DNA from: Anaeromonas frigoriresistens
GTDB taxonomy: Bacteria; Bacillota; Clostridia; Tissierellales; SIT17
DNA: 64,000 bases
Direction: 5' to 3'
NCBI RefSeq assembly: GCF_016820655.1
Contig: NZ_WSFT01000031.1
Span: 62,001-126,000, forward strand
Under the pieces are notes generated by a model. That model saw nothing but the letters and a program-made list of their open reading frames with translations, searched no databases and was not told where the DNA came from. The translations under genes and the position numbers were made by a program. Positions 53,311 to 62,446 of this stretch are shown piece by piece (the first letter of the stretch is position 1; the number at the start of each line of letters is the position of its first letter).

Positions 53311-54199
53311 CTCCAAATTCCTCCTTATATACACCAGCAGCCATAGCTAAATGAAGAACTCTATCTGCTCTATCAACAATTGGTTTATCAATCATTTTTC
53401 CATTTAAAGAAATAACTCCCGAGCCTTTTTCTTCTGCTTCTTTTATAGCTCTCTTCACATCTAATGCTTTACTAATTTCTTTTTCAGTTGGTGTATAGAT
53501 TTCATTTACTGGTCCAATCTGTCTTGGATTTATTACAGACTTTCCATCAAATCCAAGTTGTTTTATAAACTCAACTTCTTTTCTAAATCCTTCTTCATTA
53601 TCTACATCAGAAAATACTGTATCTAAGGCATATATTCCTGCTGCCCTAGCAGCTAACACTATTTGACTTCTTGCTGCAAATAATTCCATTCCATCAAGAT
53701 ATCTTTTTGTTTTCATGTTAGTTACAAAATCCTCTGCCCCTAAGGCTATACCTATCAATCTATCACTAGCTGTAGCAATATCATAAGCATTGAATACCCC
53801 TAAAGGTCCTTCTATTGCTGCCATCATTTTTGTAGATCCAAGCTCTTTACCTATCTTCTTTTCTACTTCATCAATCACAGCTTCCACATCTAATATATCT
53901 TGTTTTGTCTCCGTTTTTGGTAGTCTTATAACATCTACTCCTGCTATAACCATTGCCTCAATATCACTTTTCCCAAAAGGAGTATCTAATCCATTGATTC
54001 TAACAACTACTTCAGTATTTCCATAATCTACTGTTCTCACTGCATTATATACTAAGAATCTAGCAGCATCTTTCTCTGTTAATGCAACAGAATCCTCTAA
54101 ATCAAACATTAGGCAATCTGCTCCATATATATATGCATCTCTTAACATTCCAGGATTATTACCTGGAACAAACATCATAGTTCTTCTTAGACGATCCAT
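53300..54199 (-). CDS. citE: Citrate lyase beta subunit (citryl-ACP lyase)
   Basis: Splits citryl-ACP to oxaloacetate and acetyl-ACP. 299 aa, HpcH/HpaI-type TIM barrel: [40 protein letters not shown] (metal Asp/Glu), [18 protein letters not shown] (second metal Glu) and [18 protein letters not shown]. Overlaps citD at ATGA-type junction (54199). Confidence 0.96.
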   Translation of the reverse strand: MDRLRRTMMFVPGNNPGMLRDAYIYGADCLMFDLEDSVALTEKDAARFLVYNAVRTVDYGNTEVVVRINGLDTPFGKSDIEAMVIAGVDVIRLPKTETKQDILDVEAVIDEVEKKIGKELGSTKMMAAIEGPLGVFNAYDIATASDRLIGIALGAEDFVTNMKTKRYLDGMELFAARSQIVLAARAAGIYALDTVFSDVDNEEGFRKEVEFIKQLGFDGKSVINPRQIGPVNEIYTPTEKEISKALDVKRAIKEAEEKGSGVISLNGKMIDKPIVDRADRVLHLAMAAGVYKEEFGDEK

Positions 54200-54492
54200 T
54201 ACTTAATTACCTCCCAGTTGTAATTTTCTTTTATTTCAGCACCCCTATATGCAGCAGCTGCTACCCTTGCTTGTACTGTACAATCTAATGCACCTTTATC
54301 AATAGCTATAACCTTAACATCTTCAACACCTAATTTTTCTAGTGTCTCTCTAATAACTTTTCTAATTTGATTTCCAAATTGCTTTTCCACAGAACTTTTT
54401 AATTCTATTTCAATTCCTTCTCCTGCCTCTACTACTATTTGAATATCACTAGATTCCATAGTTCCTGCTAAAGCTCTTTTTACTATTTTCAT
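54199..54492 (-). CDS. citD: Citrate lyase gamma subunit (acyl carrier protein)
   Basis: About 97 aa, the size expected. [20 protein letters not shown] carries Ser14, the attachment site for the triphosphoribosyl-dephospho-CoA-derived prosthetic group. ATG at 54492 follows GGAGGTG at a normal distance, whereas an upstream in-frame TTG overlaps the ribosome site. Together with CitE and CitF it forms the lyase complex. Confidence 0.95.
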   Translation of the reverse strand: MKIVKRALAGTMESSDIQIVVEAGEGIEIELKSSVEKQFGNQIRKVIRETLEKLGVEDVKVIAIDKGALDCTVQARVAAAAYRGAEIKENYNWEVIK

Positions 54493-54507
54493 AGTTTTCA
54501 CCTCCAA

Positions 54508-55551
54508 TTAATGTCTTCCAGTATTGCTTTTTATTTTCTTAATTAAATCTTCTGCTTCTTTAGATCTAAAAAATTCATAAGTTGTGGATGGCACAAAGTC
54601 CTTTATTCTTTCTAATTCATGTTCTTTTATTAGTCTCCTCACAAATGAAGCACTAATAGCTCTTCCTTGAGACTCCACTCTAGGTATAACCCTAACTTCC
54701 ATATCTTCACCTTCTAAAATTCTTTTCATAGTTTCGTTATATATTTTTGTTACTTCACAATAAGGCTCTTCCCCTACATATCTTCTATTGATATTTAGAG
54801 TAGGAACTATATATCTTTTAAATATAGTTAAATCTAGGGCTGCATATACATTTATAGCTTGGTTTGCATCCTTCATAAAATAGGATGGAAATGTAGCACT
54901 AGATACCATATATACTCCTCCTTTGTGAAGTATTACATTGTCTAGATGCTTGGTTCCTTTTTTAATAAGTTCATATCTTATATCAAAGGGAATAATAGAA
55001 GCTTCTTCTGATACTACAAAAAGATGTACTACATCGTTTTCCTTTGCTGCTTGTTCTACTAAGTATTTATGTCCATTTGTAAAAGGATTAGCATTCATTA
55101 CTATACTGGCAATATTCTTCCCATCTACTTTTTTCGTTGATAGCTCATTTAAATAGGATTGTATTTCTGTAGGACTATTCTCCATTAATACTACATCTTT
55201 TACTCGTGCAATTTCATAAAATCCCAAAAATGTAAAGGACTTCACTGACTTAGGCTTAGTATAAATAAACAGATGTGTTATTCCCTTTTGATATGCTTCC
55301 TTTATCAAGTGTGAAATAACCTTGTTTAATAAGCTTGTACCTTGATATTTTGGTTTTACTGCTATGGATCGTAAAGTATTATTAGAAAGGGAACCGGTAG
55401 CAATTAACTCGTCTTCATTGAATATTGCCATAATATATTCAGCATTTTCATCTAATCGAATGTCTTGAGTCTGTAAAAATTCCTCTAGTTCTCGCTTTCC
55501 TCTTTTATCATCTAAAAAAATTCTTTTTTCAATTAATTGAGATCCTAGCAT
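54508..55551 (-). CDS. citC: Acetate:[citrate lyase] ligase
   Basis: Activates citrate lyase by acetylating the CitD prosthetic group with acetate and ATP. About 347 aa: N-terminal GNAT-like domain (about 30-125; TGSLSNNTLRSIAVKPKYQG), then a nucleotidyltransferase domain with SIVMNANPFTNGHKYLVEQA (the (H/T)xGH-type nucleotide motif) and SASFVRRLIKEHELERIKDF. ATG at 55551 is 9 nt after AAGG. First gene of the minus-strand cit operon. Confidence 0.95.
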   Translation of the reverse strand: MLGSQLIEKRIFLDDKRGKRELEEFLQTQDIRLDENAEYIMAIFNEDELIATGSLSNNTLRSIAVKPKYQGTSLLNKVISHLIKEAYQKGITHLFIYTKPKSVKSFTFLGFYEIARVKDVVLMENSPTEIQSYLNELSTKKVDGKNIASIVMNANPFTNGHKYLVEQAAKENDVVHLFVVSEEASIIPFDIRYELIKKGTKHLDNVILHKGGVYMVSSATFPSYFMKDANQAINVYAALDLTIFKRYIVPTLNINRRYVGEEPYCEVTKIYNETMKRILEGEDMEVRVIPRVESQGRAISASFVRRLIKEHELERIKDFVPSTTYEFFRSKEAEDLIKKIKSNTGRH

Positions 55552-55598
55552 TGTCAATTACCTTCTTTCTAAGCTTATGTCCTTTATAATGCTCCTTA

Positions 55599-55627
55599 AT
55601 TATACAGTCATATTTTCTCCTCCCCAA
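55599..55627 (-). promoter_or_regulatory. Probable promoter of the citC operon
   Basis: TATAAT (55604-55599) preceded by TTGGGG (55627-55622) at 17 bp, 48 bp upstream of citC. The -10 is consensus, the -35 poor, consistent with a regulated promoter. Confidence 0.6.
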
Positions 55628-55703
55628 GTTTTTTTGATGTACCTAGTGTACTTTCAGTGTGTTTTTTGTTTGTTTCTTTTATTTTCAACTATAATCTCCT
55701 ATA

Positions 55704-55740
55704 AAACACACTAAAAATACTTGGTATTTTAAATGTGTTT
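55704..55740. promoter_or_regulatory. 37-bp near-perfect palindrome, candidate cit operator
   Basis: Arms AAACACACTAAAAATAC (55704-55720) and GTATTTTAAATGTGTTT (55724-55740) match at 15 of 17 positions around TTG. It overlaps the -35 of the regulator promoter. A related half-site, AGTGTGTTTT, recurs at 55657-55666 in the inverse orientation nearer citC. Best candidate binding site for the GntR/FCD regulator encoded downstream. Confidence 0.7.
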
Positions 55741-55749
55741 GGATAAAAT
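55721..55749 (+). promoter_or_regulatory. Probable promoter of the regulator-citG unit
   Basis: TTGGTA (55721-55726) and TAAAAT (55744-55749) at 17 bp spacing; the -35 is inside the 37-bp palindrome, so repressor binding would block it. Confidence 0.6.
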
Positions 55750-55794
55750 ATAGAAGTAGCTTAATCACTGGTACTAGTGGAAGGAAGGGTATAA

Positions 55795-56478
55795 ATGTCA
55801 GAACATATGGATGAATTTGTAAAAAATACAGATCTATCACAAAATAAACCTATGAGGGATGTTATATATGAAAGCTTAAGAAGTACAATAATTAATGGAA
55901 AAATTCCTGTAGGGGAAAGGATTATTGAAAAAGAATATGCAGATAGGCTAAACATTAGTCGTACTCCTATTAGGGAAGCTCTTAAACGTTTAGAAATCGA
56001 AGAATTAGTAGAATATATTCCTAGATATGGAGTAGTTGTAAAAAGAATTACAAAAAAAGATGTAATTGAAGTATATAAAATTAGACATTCCTTAGAAGTA
56101 TTAGCTGCAGTAAGTGCTATGGACAATATAACCCCACAAGAAATACAAGACATCAAAGATTTACTTGATCTAACAGAACTTAAAAATAAGGAAGGCAAAG
56201 TTGAAGAAGTTATTGCTTTATTTGGGAAATTTAATTCAAAGATTTATGAAGCAAGTAGGATGAATAGATTAGCTTCAATGATTGGAAAGCTAAATGAGTA
56301 TTTACAAAGATTCAGAAATATTTCTATAACGGATGAAATGAGGAGAAAAGAAGCATTGATGGAACATCGAGAAATTCTACAATCTATAATAGATAAAGAT
56401 AAGGATAGAGTAGATAAATTAATCAAGAAACACTTGGATGATTCTTTAGAAATTGTATTAAAGGAAATTGATGAATAG
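55795..56478 (+). CDS. GntR-family regulator with FCD domain (citrate operon)
   Basis: 227 aa: N-terminal winged helix (about 18-85) with ERIIEKEYADRLNISRTPIR then EALKRLEIEELVEY, and a C-terminal FCD effector domain (about 90-225) with metal/effector residues in IRHSLEVLAAVSAMD, HREILQSI and KKHLDDSLE. FCD regulators bind small carboxylates; similar proteins (CitO/CitI-like roles) sit at citrate lyase loci. Divergent from citC; the intervening palindrome is its probable target. Confidence 0.9.
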   Translation: MSEHMDEFVKNTDLSQNKPMRDVIYESLRSTIINGKIPVGERIIEKEYADRLNISRTPIREALKRLEIEELVEYIPRYGVVVKRITKKDVIEVYKIRHSLEVLAAVSAMDNITPQEIQDIKDLLDLTELKNKEGKVEEVIALFGKFNSKIYEASRMNRLASMIGKLNEYLQRFRNISITDEMRRKEALMEHREILQSIIDKDKDRVDKLIKKHLDDSLEIVLKEIDE

Positions 56479-56487
56479 GAGAAAATA

Positions 56488-57363
56488 ATGAAAAATGAAA
56501 TATATGCTCACTATATTGCCTCCCTTGCTCAGAGGGCAATACTATATGAAGTAAGCGCCACACCAAAGCCAGGTCTTGTCGATCGTGATAATAATGGGGC
56601 CCATAATGATATGGATTTCTTTACTTTTATGTCTAGTAGTTCCTCATTATATAAGGGACTATATGAATTTACTATGGCAGGAATAGTGTTTGAAGAAGAA
56701 GATCTTACTAATCTTTTTGATAATATTAGACCCTTAGGTATGGACTGTGAAAAATCAATGTTCCTAGCCACTAAGGATATAAATACCCATAAAGGTATTA
56801 TTTTCTCCTTTGGTATATTATGTGCATCCATAGGAAGTTTATATAAAAAACATAAAAAAGAAATATTCAAAGCAGAAGAGGTATGTTCTGTTGCAAAGAA
56901 TATGGTAAAGGATTTAATTCTTAAAGATTTTAAAAACTTAAGTGCAAAAAAGGTATTAACCCATGGAGAATATCTATATAAAAATCATGGACTAACGGGA
57001 ATTCGGGGAGAAGTAGAATCTGGATTTAAAACAATTATGTCAAAGCCCCTATTAATTGTACGCCAATGGAATATTAATAAGGATTTAGATAAAAATGATT
57101 TATTTTTAGAAGTATTACTTCACATAATGGCCTCCTCAGAGGACACCAATATTGTTACCAGGGGTGGAATGGAAAGTCTTCATTATGTGAAATCTATCTC
57201 AAAAGAATTCTTAGAAAAGAGTGGAATGAAACAACCAAATTCTAAAGAAATCCTTAGTTCTATGAATGATACCTTTGTAAAAATGAATATTAGCCCAGGA
57301 GGTTCTGCAGATCTCCTAGCTGTAACCATATTCCTTGCCCTTGTAGAGGGAATTGAACTATAA
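56488..57363 (+). CDS. citG: Triphosphoribosyl-dephospho-CoA synthase
   Basis: Makes the precursor of the CitD prosthetic group from ATP and dephospho-CoA. 291 aa; YEVSATPKPGLVDRDNNGAH and NDMDFFTFMSSS near the N-terminus, HGEYLYKNHGLTGIRGEVES in the middle and SPGGSADLLAVTIFL at the C-terminus are the CitG/MdcB signatures. Follows the regulator gene by 9 nt. CitX, its partner, is in the other cit operon. Confidence 0.94.
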   Translation: MKNEIYAHYIASLAQRAILYEVSATPKPGLVDRDNNGAHNDMDFFTFMSSSSSLYKGLYEFTMAGIVFEEEDLTNLFDNIRPLGMDCEKSMFLATKDINTHKGIIFSFGILCASIGSLYKKHKKEIFKAEEVCSVAKNMVKDLILKDFKNLSAKKVLTHGEYLYKNHGLTGIRGEVESGFKTIMSKPLLIVRQWNINKDLDKNDLFLEVLLHIMASSEDTNIVTRGGMESLHYVKSISKEFLEKSGMKQPNSKEILSSMNDTFVKMNISPGGSADLLAVTIFLALVEGIEL

Positions 57364-57364
57364 G

Positions 57365-57432
57365 AAAGCTCAGAAATGACTAAATTGTCTACTCCTTAGG
57401 GAGATAATTGACTTATCATTTCTGAGCTTTTT
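57365..57432. terminator. Bidirectional terminator between citG and brnQ
   Basis: Outer stem AAAGCTCAGAAATGA/TCATTTCTGAGCTTT (57365-57379, 57416-57430), with a second partly paired stem inside (TCTACTCC/GGGAGATA). Lies between convergent genes, with T-rich tail on the plus strand. Confidence 0.88.
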
Positions 57433-57434
57433 AT

Positions 57435-58745
57435 TTAAGCATATTCTTTTTCTAATCTTCTTGGATTATTTAATTTTGTAATAAATACTGCTATAAGTAT
57501 TCCTATTATAGCAGGAACTATCCATCCAAATCCTTTATCTGCTAAAGGTAATACACCCATTATGCTATTTACTATAGGGGATTCTACTCCTAAAGCTTTG
57601 ATTCCATCTAGTACACTTACCATAAGAGTACCATATACCGCTCCAGTATATGCTTTTTTATTTGGTATCACTCCATCAAATAGATTTAATATCACTAGTA
57701 TTATGGCAACTGGATATATAACAGCTAGTAGAGGTGCTGCAAAGGCAACAATACTTTCTACTCCTACATTAGCTATAATAGCACTTAGTATTGTTGATAG
57801 TGTAACTACTAATTTATAGCTTAGCTTTCCTCCACTTATTTCACTAAATAAGTCTCCCACCGTGGCAGTGATTCCAACTGATGTAGTAAGACATGCAGCT
57901 GTTACACAAACGCCTAAAACTACTTTACCTATCTCTCCTAATATACTCCCTACTATAGCTACTGTCAAACTTGTCTTTGCCATATCTGCTGAGAATACTG
58001 AGCTACCAGTTGCTCCTAGATATAGAAGTCCACCATATACAATAGCCAACCCTGTAGCAGAGATTAGTCCTGCTCTTAAAGTGATTTTAAACTGTGTTTT
58101 TTTATCTTTATATCCTTTTTCTATTAAGGACTTAACTATTATACCGCCAATTATTGTAGATACAATAACATCCATTGTTTGATATCCTTCAGTGAATCCC
58201 TTTGAAAAGGGGCTTACCATTCCAGTATTTAACGGTGCACCTATTGGAGCTGTGATTCCTTTATATATTATAATTGCTAACATTATTAGTAAAATCGGTG
58301 TTAGTATTTTCCCTATTCTATCTATTATTCCAGAAGGCTTTATTACTAAAAATAAAGTAAGAGAAAAGAATACTATTGAAACTACAATTGGGCTTATACT
58401 TTCGAATATAGGACTTATACCCATTTCATAGGTTGTCGCTCCTGTTCTAGGAACTCCTAATAGAGGACCTAATACCACAACTGCTATCACTCCATATATT
58501 TTGTCAAATCGAGGACTTACCTTCCCAGCAAAATTCTCTAAAGTTCCCCCTGCTTTTGATATAGCTAATATACCTAATAGAGGCATTCCTATTCCAGTTA
58601 AAAAGAAACCTATCATTGCACTAAACCAATTATCACCTGCATTAATTCCTATTGAAGGGGGAAATATTAAGTTTCCTGCTCCGAAAAACATTGCAAATAA
58701 AGCTAGTCCAAGAATTATTGAATCTATATTAATTTTTTTAGTCAT
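57435..58745 (-). CDS. brnQ: Branched-chain amino acid carrier BrnQ
   Basis: Sodium-coupled uptake of Leu, Ile and Val. 436 aa, twelve helices. Opening ALFAMFFGAGNLIFPPSIGI and the PRTGATTYEMGISP segment are family hallmarks. Single gene; no T-box or leucine-type leader was found in the upstream region. Preceded by GGAGG. Confidence 0.95.
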   Translation of the reverse strand: MTKKINIDSIILGLALFAMFFGAGNLIFPPSIGINAGDNWFSAMIGFFLTGIGMPLLGILAISKAGGTLENFAGKVSPRFDKIYGVIAVVVLGPLLGVPRTGATTYEMGISPIFESISPIVVSIVFFSLTLFLVIKPSGIIDRIGKILTPILLIMLAIIIYKGITAPIGAPLNTGMVSPFSKGFTEGYQTMDVIVSTIIGGIIVKSLIEKGYKDKKTQFKITLRAGLISATGLAIVYGGLLYLGATGSSVFSADMAKTSLTVAIVGSILGEIGKVVLGVCVTAACLTTSVGITATVGDLFSEISGGKLSYKLVVTLSTILSAIIANVGVESIVAFAAPLLAVIYPVAIILVILNLFDGVIPNKKAYTGAVYGTLMVSVLDGIKALGVESPIVNSIMGVLPLADKGFGWIVPAIIGILIAVFITKLNNPRRLEKEYA

Positions 58746-59203
58746 GATTATACCTCCAGTCTTTATATTAATGTTTTATCTTATTGAAAATCCTTTTCAT
58801 TTTGTGTATTAACTGTATTGTAACACAGTCAATGACTATAACCAATAGATGTAGATATGAAGAAAAAGCAACATATCTACTGGTGTAAATGTATATATTA
58901 TACAATTATGCTGATGGTTAACATAATTACTTTCCATAAATAGTAAAAACCATATAACCCTTTGAATTTTTAAGGTTAGATATCTGAATTGTAGTATATT
59001 TTCAAAATATTCCAATGACAATTATTTTTAAAAATTAATAGAAGAGAATATTAAGAATTAATTGACTATTTTAAGTTTTTAAAGAAAAAGTGAAGTGAGT
59101 TTGGGAAATCTAAGTTGTCATCCTGAATGTAATGAAGGATCTTATTTTTTAGAGTTAATACTAATATCTTTAGGGGTATAAAATAACTTAAGGAGGTAGA
59201 AAA
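58746..59203. other. Long non-coding region upstream of the aldehyde dehydrogenase
   Basis: 458 bp, very AT-rich. Holds a 9-bp hairpin GTAGATATG/CATATCTAC (58851-58859, 58872-58880) and the dispersed repeat at 59115-59143. The only open frames are short and lack ribosome sites. A TATAAA box near 59177 with weak upstream match may be the dehydrogenase promoter. Confidence 0.5.
59115..59143. repeat. TGTCATCCTGAA...GAAGGATCT dispersed repeat
   Basis: TTGTCATCCTGAATGTAATG then AAGGATCTTA. It shares the TGTCATCCT-N-AGTGA/ATGA-AGG framework with the degenerate copy at 13112-13140. From memory, such motifs are scattered in intergenic DNA of many bacteria; function unknown. Confidence 0.5.
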
Positions 59204-60616
59204 ATGGATCATCAAAAACTATATATAAATGGAGAATGGACAGAGTCAAAAAGTGGTGAGTTCATAGAAGTAGAAAACCCTGCCACAAGAGAAGTTATGG
59301 ATAAGGTTCCCCGGGCTAATAAACAAGATGTAGATTATGCGGTAAAAGCTGCAAAAGAAGCCTTTGAAACTTGGCAATATACAGATTTAGAAGAGAGAAT
59401 TTCTCTTATGAAAGATTTACAAAAGGAATTAGAGAAAAGAAAAGATGACATGGTAGACTGTATAGCAAAGGAATTAGGCCGTAGTAAAGGCTTTGCTTTA
59501 AATCCTCAAGTGGCTCCTCAGATAGAATCCTTTGATTCTTTTATTGAACTAACAAAGGAATATGAGTTTGAAAGAAGGTTCGATGGATTCATGGTTAAAA
59601 AAGAGCCTTTTGGAGTAGTTGCAGCCATTACCCCTTGGAATTATCCTTTATCTCAAGTAACTAAAAAGGTTATTCCAGCATTACTTACTGGTAATACAGT
59701 AGTACTAAAGCCTAGTCAACAAACTCCATTAGTTGCATATATCCTAACTGATGCTATTGATAAAGTAGGATTCCCTAAGGGAGTGTTTAATTTAGTAACA
59801 GGAACAGGAACAGGATCAGAAGTAGGAGATATGTTGTCTAACCATAAAGATGTAGATATGGTCTCCTTTACGGGTTCAGTAGATGCTGGAAGAAAAGTAG
59901 ATACTGCTGCCATTGATGGTATTAAAAAGGTTACTTTAGAATTAGGCGGGAAGTCCCCAGCAATTATTCTAAAAGGAGGAGATATTGACTTAGCTATAAA
60001 GAAGACATTAAATACCGTATATAATAATACAGGGCAAACCTGTAGTGCCTATACAAGATTGTTGGTTCCTGAAGACCAAAAGGAAGAAATAGAGAAAAGA
60101 GTCATTGAAATGACTAAAGAATATAAATTTGGAGACCCAAAGACAGGGGATAAAGTAATTGGTCCTGTAGTTTCTAAAAAACAATTTGATAAAGTAGTTT
60201 CATATATTGAAAAAGGTGTAGCTGAAGGTGCAACCCCTATACATGGTGGAATTCCTAAGGATTATAATAAAGGATACTATGTAGGACCTGTAGTATTTAC
60301 CGATGTTAAAAATGATATGGAAATTGCTCAAAATGAAACATTTGGTCCAGTACTAAGTATAATCACTTATAAAGATAAAGAAGAAGCTCTTAAGATAGCT
60401 AACGATATAGACTATGGTTTAGCCGGAGCAGTGTTTGGTCCCGAAGAAGAAGCATTGGAATTCGCAAAGAAAATAAAAGCTAGAAACATCCTAGTAAACG
60501 ATGGAAAAGGTGGTCATAAGGCACCTTTCGGAGGATATAAGAACTCAGGTCTCGGCCGCGAAGATGGAGTTGAAGGTATTGAAGAATTCTTACAAACAAA
60601 AACTATATATATTTAA
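59204..60616 (+). CDS. NAD(P)-dependent aldehyde dehydrogenase
   Basis: 470 aa, full length. Rossmann core with ITPWNYPLSQVTKKVIPALL (cofactor/oxyanion Asn), KPSQQTPLVA, SFTGSVDAGRKV, catalytic Glu in VTLELGGKSPAIIL and nucleophile Cys in NTGQTCSAYTRLLVP. C-terminal FGGYKNSGLGREDG. The substrate cannot be assigned; the protein is near the betaine/aliphatic aldehyde group. AAGGAGG precedes the ATG. Confidence 0.93.
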   Translation: MDHQKLYINGEWTESKSGEFIEVENPATREVMDKVPRANKQDVDYAVKAAKEAFETWQYTDLEERISLMKDLQKELEKRKDDMVDCIAKELGRSKGFALNPQVAPQIESFDSFIELTKEYEFERRFDGFMVKKEPFGVVAAITPWNYPLSQVTKKVIPALLTGNTVVLKPSQQTPLVAYILTDAIDKVGFPKGVFNLVTGTGTGSEVGDMLSNHKDVDMVSFTGSVDAGRKVDTAAIDGIKKVTLELGGKSPAIILKGGDIDLAIKKTLNTVYNNTGQTCSAYTRLLVPEDQKEEIEKRVIEMTKEYKFGDPKTGDKVIGPVVSKKQFDKVVSYIEKGVAEGATPIHGGIPKDYNKGYYVGPVVFTDVKNDMEIAQNETFGPVLSIITYKDKEEALKIANDIDYGLAGAVFGPEEEALEFAKKIKARNILVNDGKGGHKAPFGGYKNSGLGREDGVEGIEEFLQTKTIYI

Positions 60617-60629
60617 TATAAATTTAAAA

Positions 60630-60650
60630 ATGCGGGCTAGAAACCCGCAT
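60630..60650 (-). terminator. Terminator of the anti-sigma gene
   Basis: ATGCGGG/CCCGCAT (60630-60636, 60644-60650) with a 7-nt loop and a T-run on the minus strand. It overlaps the gene's last codons and can slow convergent plus-strand transcription. Confidence 0.8.
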
Positions 60651-61779
60651 CTTCATTTATATTCCAAAATTCAATTTCTCCTACTTTTATACCCCTTACC
60701 CAATCTTCTTCTTTAAGTTTTAGTATCTCTTTACTAGGTCCAGTGACCACCATACCATATATTTTCACTCCATTTTCTTCTATATATTGTAGGTGATTAT
60801 CAATAATTGGAGTTTCTATAATAGTTTTTGATACAGAATCATATTCTTGTATCAGCTTTAGTGTTTTAATAAAATTTTCGTTTCTAAGCTTGCCACTTCC
60901 GTAGTCTTCTACTTCGGGATAATGGCCTGATTCTAATACGGTTTTACTAAATAAAGGTCCTTCTTCTACTTCTCTACTTTCCATAACATAATCATCCTGA
61001 TGCCACATTGTTAAGTAAGGAAATCCTATGGGAAGGTAGTAGTCTATATCTTCTTCATATCCCGTATCAACAGCTAGCCATATTAAGCTTAAGTTTTCAC
61101 CTTTAAATTTCTGTAGAATTTCATCCGTTTCATATCCTTGGTCAAAAGAAAGATAAGCTTCTGCCACAGTACCTTCAGGAACTCTTTCTAACTTTTCCCA
61201 TTCATAGAATTTTATTTCCCCCTTTGGATGACTAAAATCATTTATAAAATATTTATCCTCTATTTTTAAAGGATTTATACTCATTTTATTAAATAACATA
61301 GTTCCTTCAAATTCTCCTACTTTAATGCTATCTCCACCAATTCTTTTTATAAGCTTTCCAGTATAATCATTTGTGAAAAATATGTTCTGTTCGGAGTTAA
61401 GATTAATCAGTCTAACATTTGGAAGTCTAACAGATACACTATAGGTTAAGACATCTCTATAAACATCTAGTCTATTTGGTTCTCCTCCAGTATAATACAC
61501 AGAACTTATAACACTAGAAACTATACATACTACTAAGAATATAGCTATAACAGTAAAAGCATTATGGAATCTCGCTTTCCATTTTCCCCTCTTTATCATT
61601 CTTCTATGTTTTTTATCAAAGATCTCCTCTTCTTTTGGTTCTTCAACCTTCAAATCCTCATCTAGAGTTTCTTGATAAATTTCTAGCTTTTCTAATTCTT
61701 TTTCTATTTCTATTCTTTCTTCTTCACTTAATTTACCTTCAAAGTAATCCTTCAATTTTTTCTTGAAATCATCACTCAT
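60637..61779 (-). CDS. Anti-sigma factor with Sigma_reg-type domains
   Basis: About 380 aa. The N-terminal region (1-70) is helical and highly charged, facing the cytoplasm to bind the sigma factor. One transmembrane helix (about 76-100, FTVIAIFLVVCIVSSVISSV) leads to a large extracytoplasmic part (about 105-380) with SLIWLAVDTGYEEDIDYYLP, which fits the sigma-factor-regulator N- and C-terminal (Sigma_reg_N/C) family. ATG at 61779 fits AAGGAG at 9 nt and overlaps the sigma gene's end. Confidence 0.8.
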   Translation of the reverse strand: MSDDFKKKLKDYFEGKLSEEERIEIEKELEKLEIYQETLDEDLKVEEPKEEEIFDKKHRRMIKRGKWKARFHNAFTVIAIFLVVCIVSSVISSVYYTGGEPNRLDVYRDVLTYSVSVRLPNVRLINLNSEQNIFFTNDYTGKLIKRIGGDSIKVGEFEGTMLFNKMSINPLKIEDKYFINDFSHPKGEIKFYEWEKLERVPEGTVAEAYLSFDQGYETDEILQKFKGENLSLIWLAVDTGYEEDIDYYLPIGFPYLTMWHQDDYVMESREVEEGPLFSKTVLESGHYPEVEDYGSGKLRNENFIKTLKLIQEYDSVSKTIIETPIIDNHLQYIEENGVKIYGMVVTGPSKEILKLKEEDWVRGIKVGEIEFWNINEDAGF

Positions 61780-62275
61780 CCATCCCATCTCCTTCCACCT
61801 TGTCTCGGATAATTTTCCTTGCCCTAAATACTAATACTTTAAAATAAGATAAACTAACCCCCATCACCTGGGATGCTTCCTTATAGGATAATCCTTTAAA
61901 ATCACAGAGAATTATAGCCTTTCTCTGCTTATCCTTCATTGTTTTAATAATCTCTCTTACTTTGAAAAGCTCATCCTGAATAATTACTTCTTTCTCTAGA
62001 GACTTATCATCTGAGAGATTACCAAAATATTCCTTTTCTCTAATATCATTTTTGCTATTCTTTCTAACATAGTCCACATAGGCATTATGGGCTACAGTAA
62101 ATAACCATGACTTCACATTATCCTCAGGACAACTTTCAAAATACATATATGCCCTGTAAAAGGTTTCCTGCATAATATCCTCTGCAATGTGCTTATTTTT
62201 ACATCTCGAAAGGAGGTAGCTATAAATATCATTCATATATAGTTTATAAATATAATCCAATGAATTTTTGTTCAA
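61772..62275 (-). CDS. ECF RNA polymerase sigma factor
   Basis: 167 aa. Region 2 reads ADDIMQETFYRAYMYF (as AEDIMQETFYRAYMYF at 32-47) with core-binding and -10 recognition residues, and SWLFTVAHNAYVDYVRKNSK; region 4 reads RKAIILCDFKGLSYKEASQV and MGVSLSYFKVLVFRARKIIR. TTG start behind AAGGAGG. Co-transcribed with the overlapping anti-sigma gene and preceded by an ECF-type promoter, so it probably activates its own expression on envelope stress. Confidence 0.94.
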   Translation of the reverse strand: MNKNSLDYIYKLYMNDIYSYLLSRCKNKHIAEDIMQETFYRAYMYFESCPEDNVKSWLFTVAHNAYVDYVRKNSKNDIREKEYFGNLSDDKSLEKEVIIQDELFKVREIIKTMKDKQRKAIILCDFKGLSYKEASQVMGVSLSYFKVLVFRARKIIRDKVEGDGMDE

Positions 62276-62299
62276 TTTATTTTTACCTCCTTCACTAAT

Positions 62300-62327
62300 T
62301 AAACGTATGAAACAAGAAAAAGTTACA
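62300..62327 (-). promoter_or_regulatory. ECF-type autoregulatory promoter
   Basis: Minus strand TGTAAC (62327-62322), 16 bp, CGTTTA (62305-62300), against the SigM/V/W-like consensus TGAAAC-N16-CGTMTA. It lies 25 bp upstream of the sigma gene start. Confidence 0.75.
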
Positions 62328-62446
62328 TTTATTTATAATTCTTTTATTAGATGTACTTTTCCTTTAAGATATAAATAAAAAACACCTTGTCACACTTTAG
62401 ACCCCTTTTCATATTATGTATTGGAAAGAGACAAGGAGGTGCCTTG

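Noticed and set aside
58746-58835. T-box leader for brnQ
   Set aside because: No AGGGTGGNACCGCG-like T-box sequence and no terminator between the region and the start codon.
58836-59021. 61-codon open frame on the minus strand
   Set aside because: No ribosome site, AT-rich low-complexity composition and overlap with a hairpin; judged noncoding.
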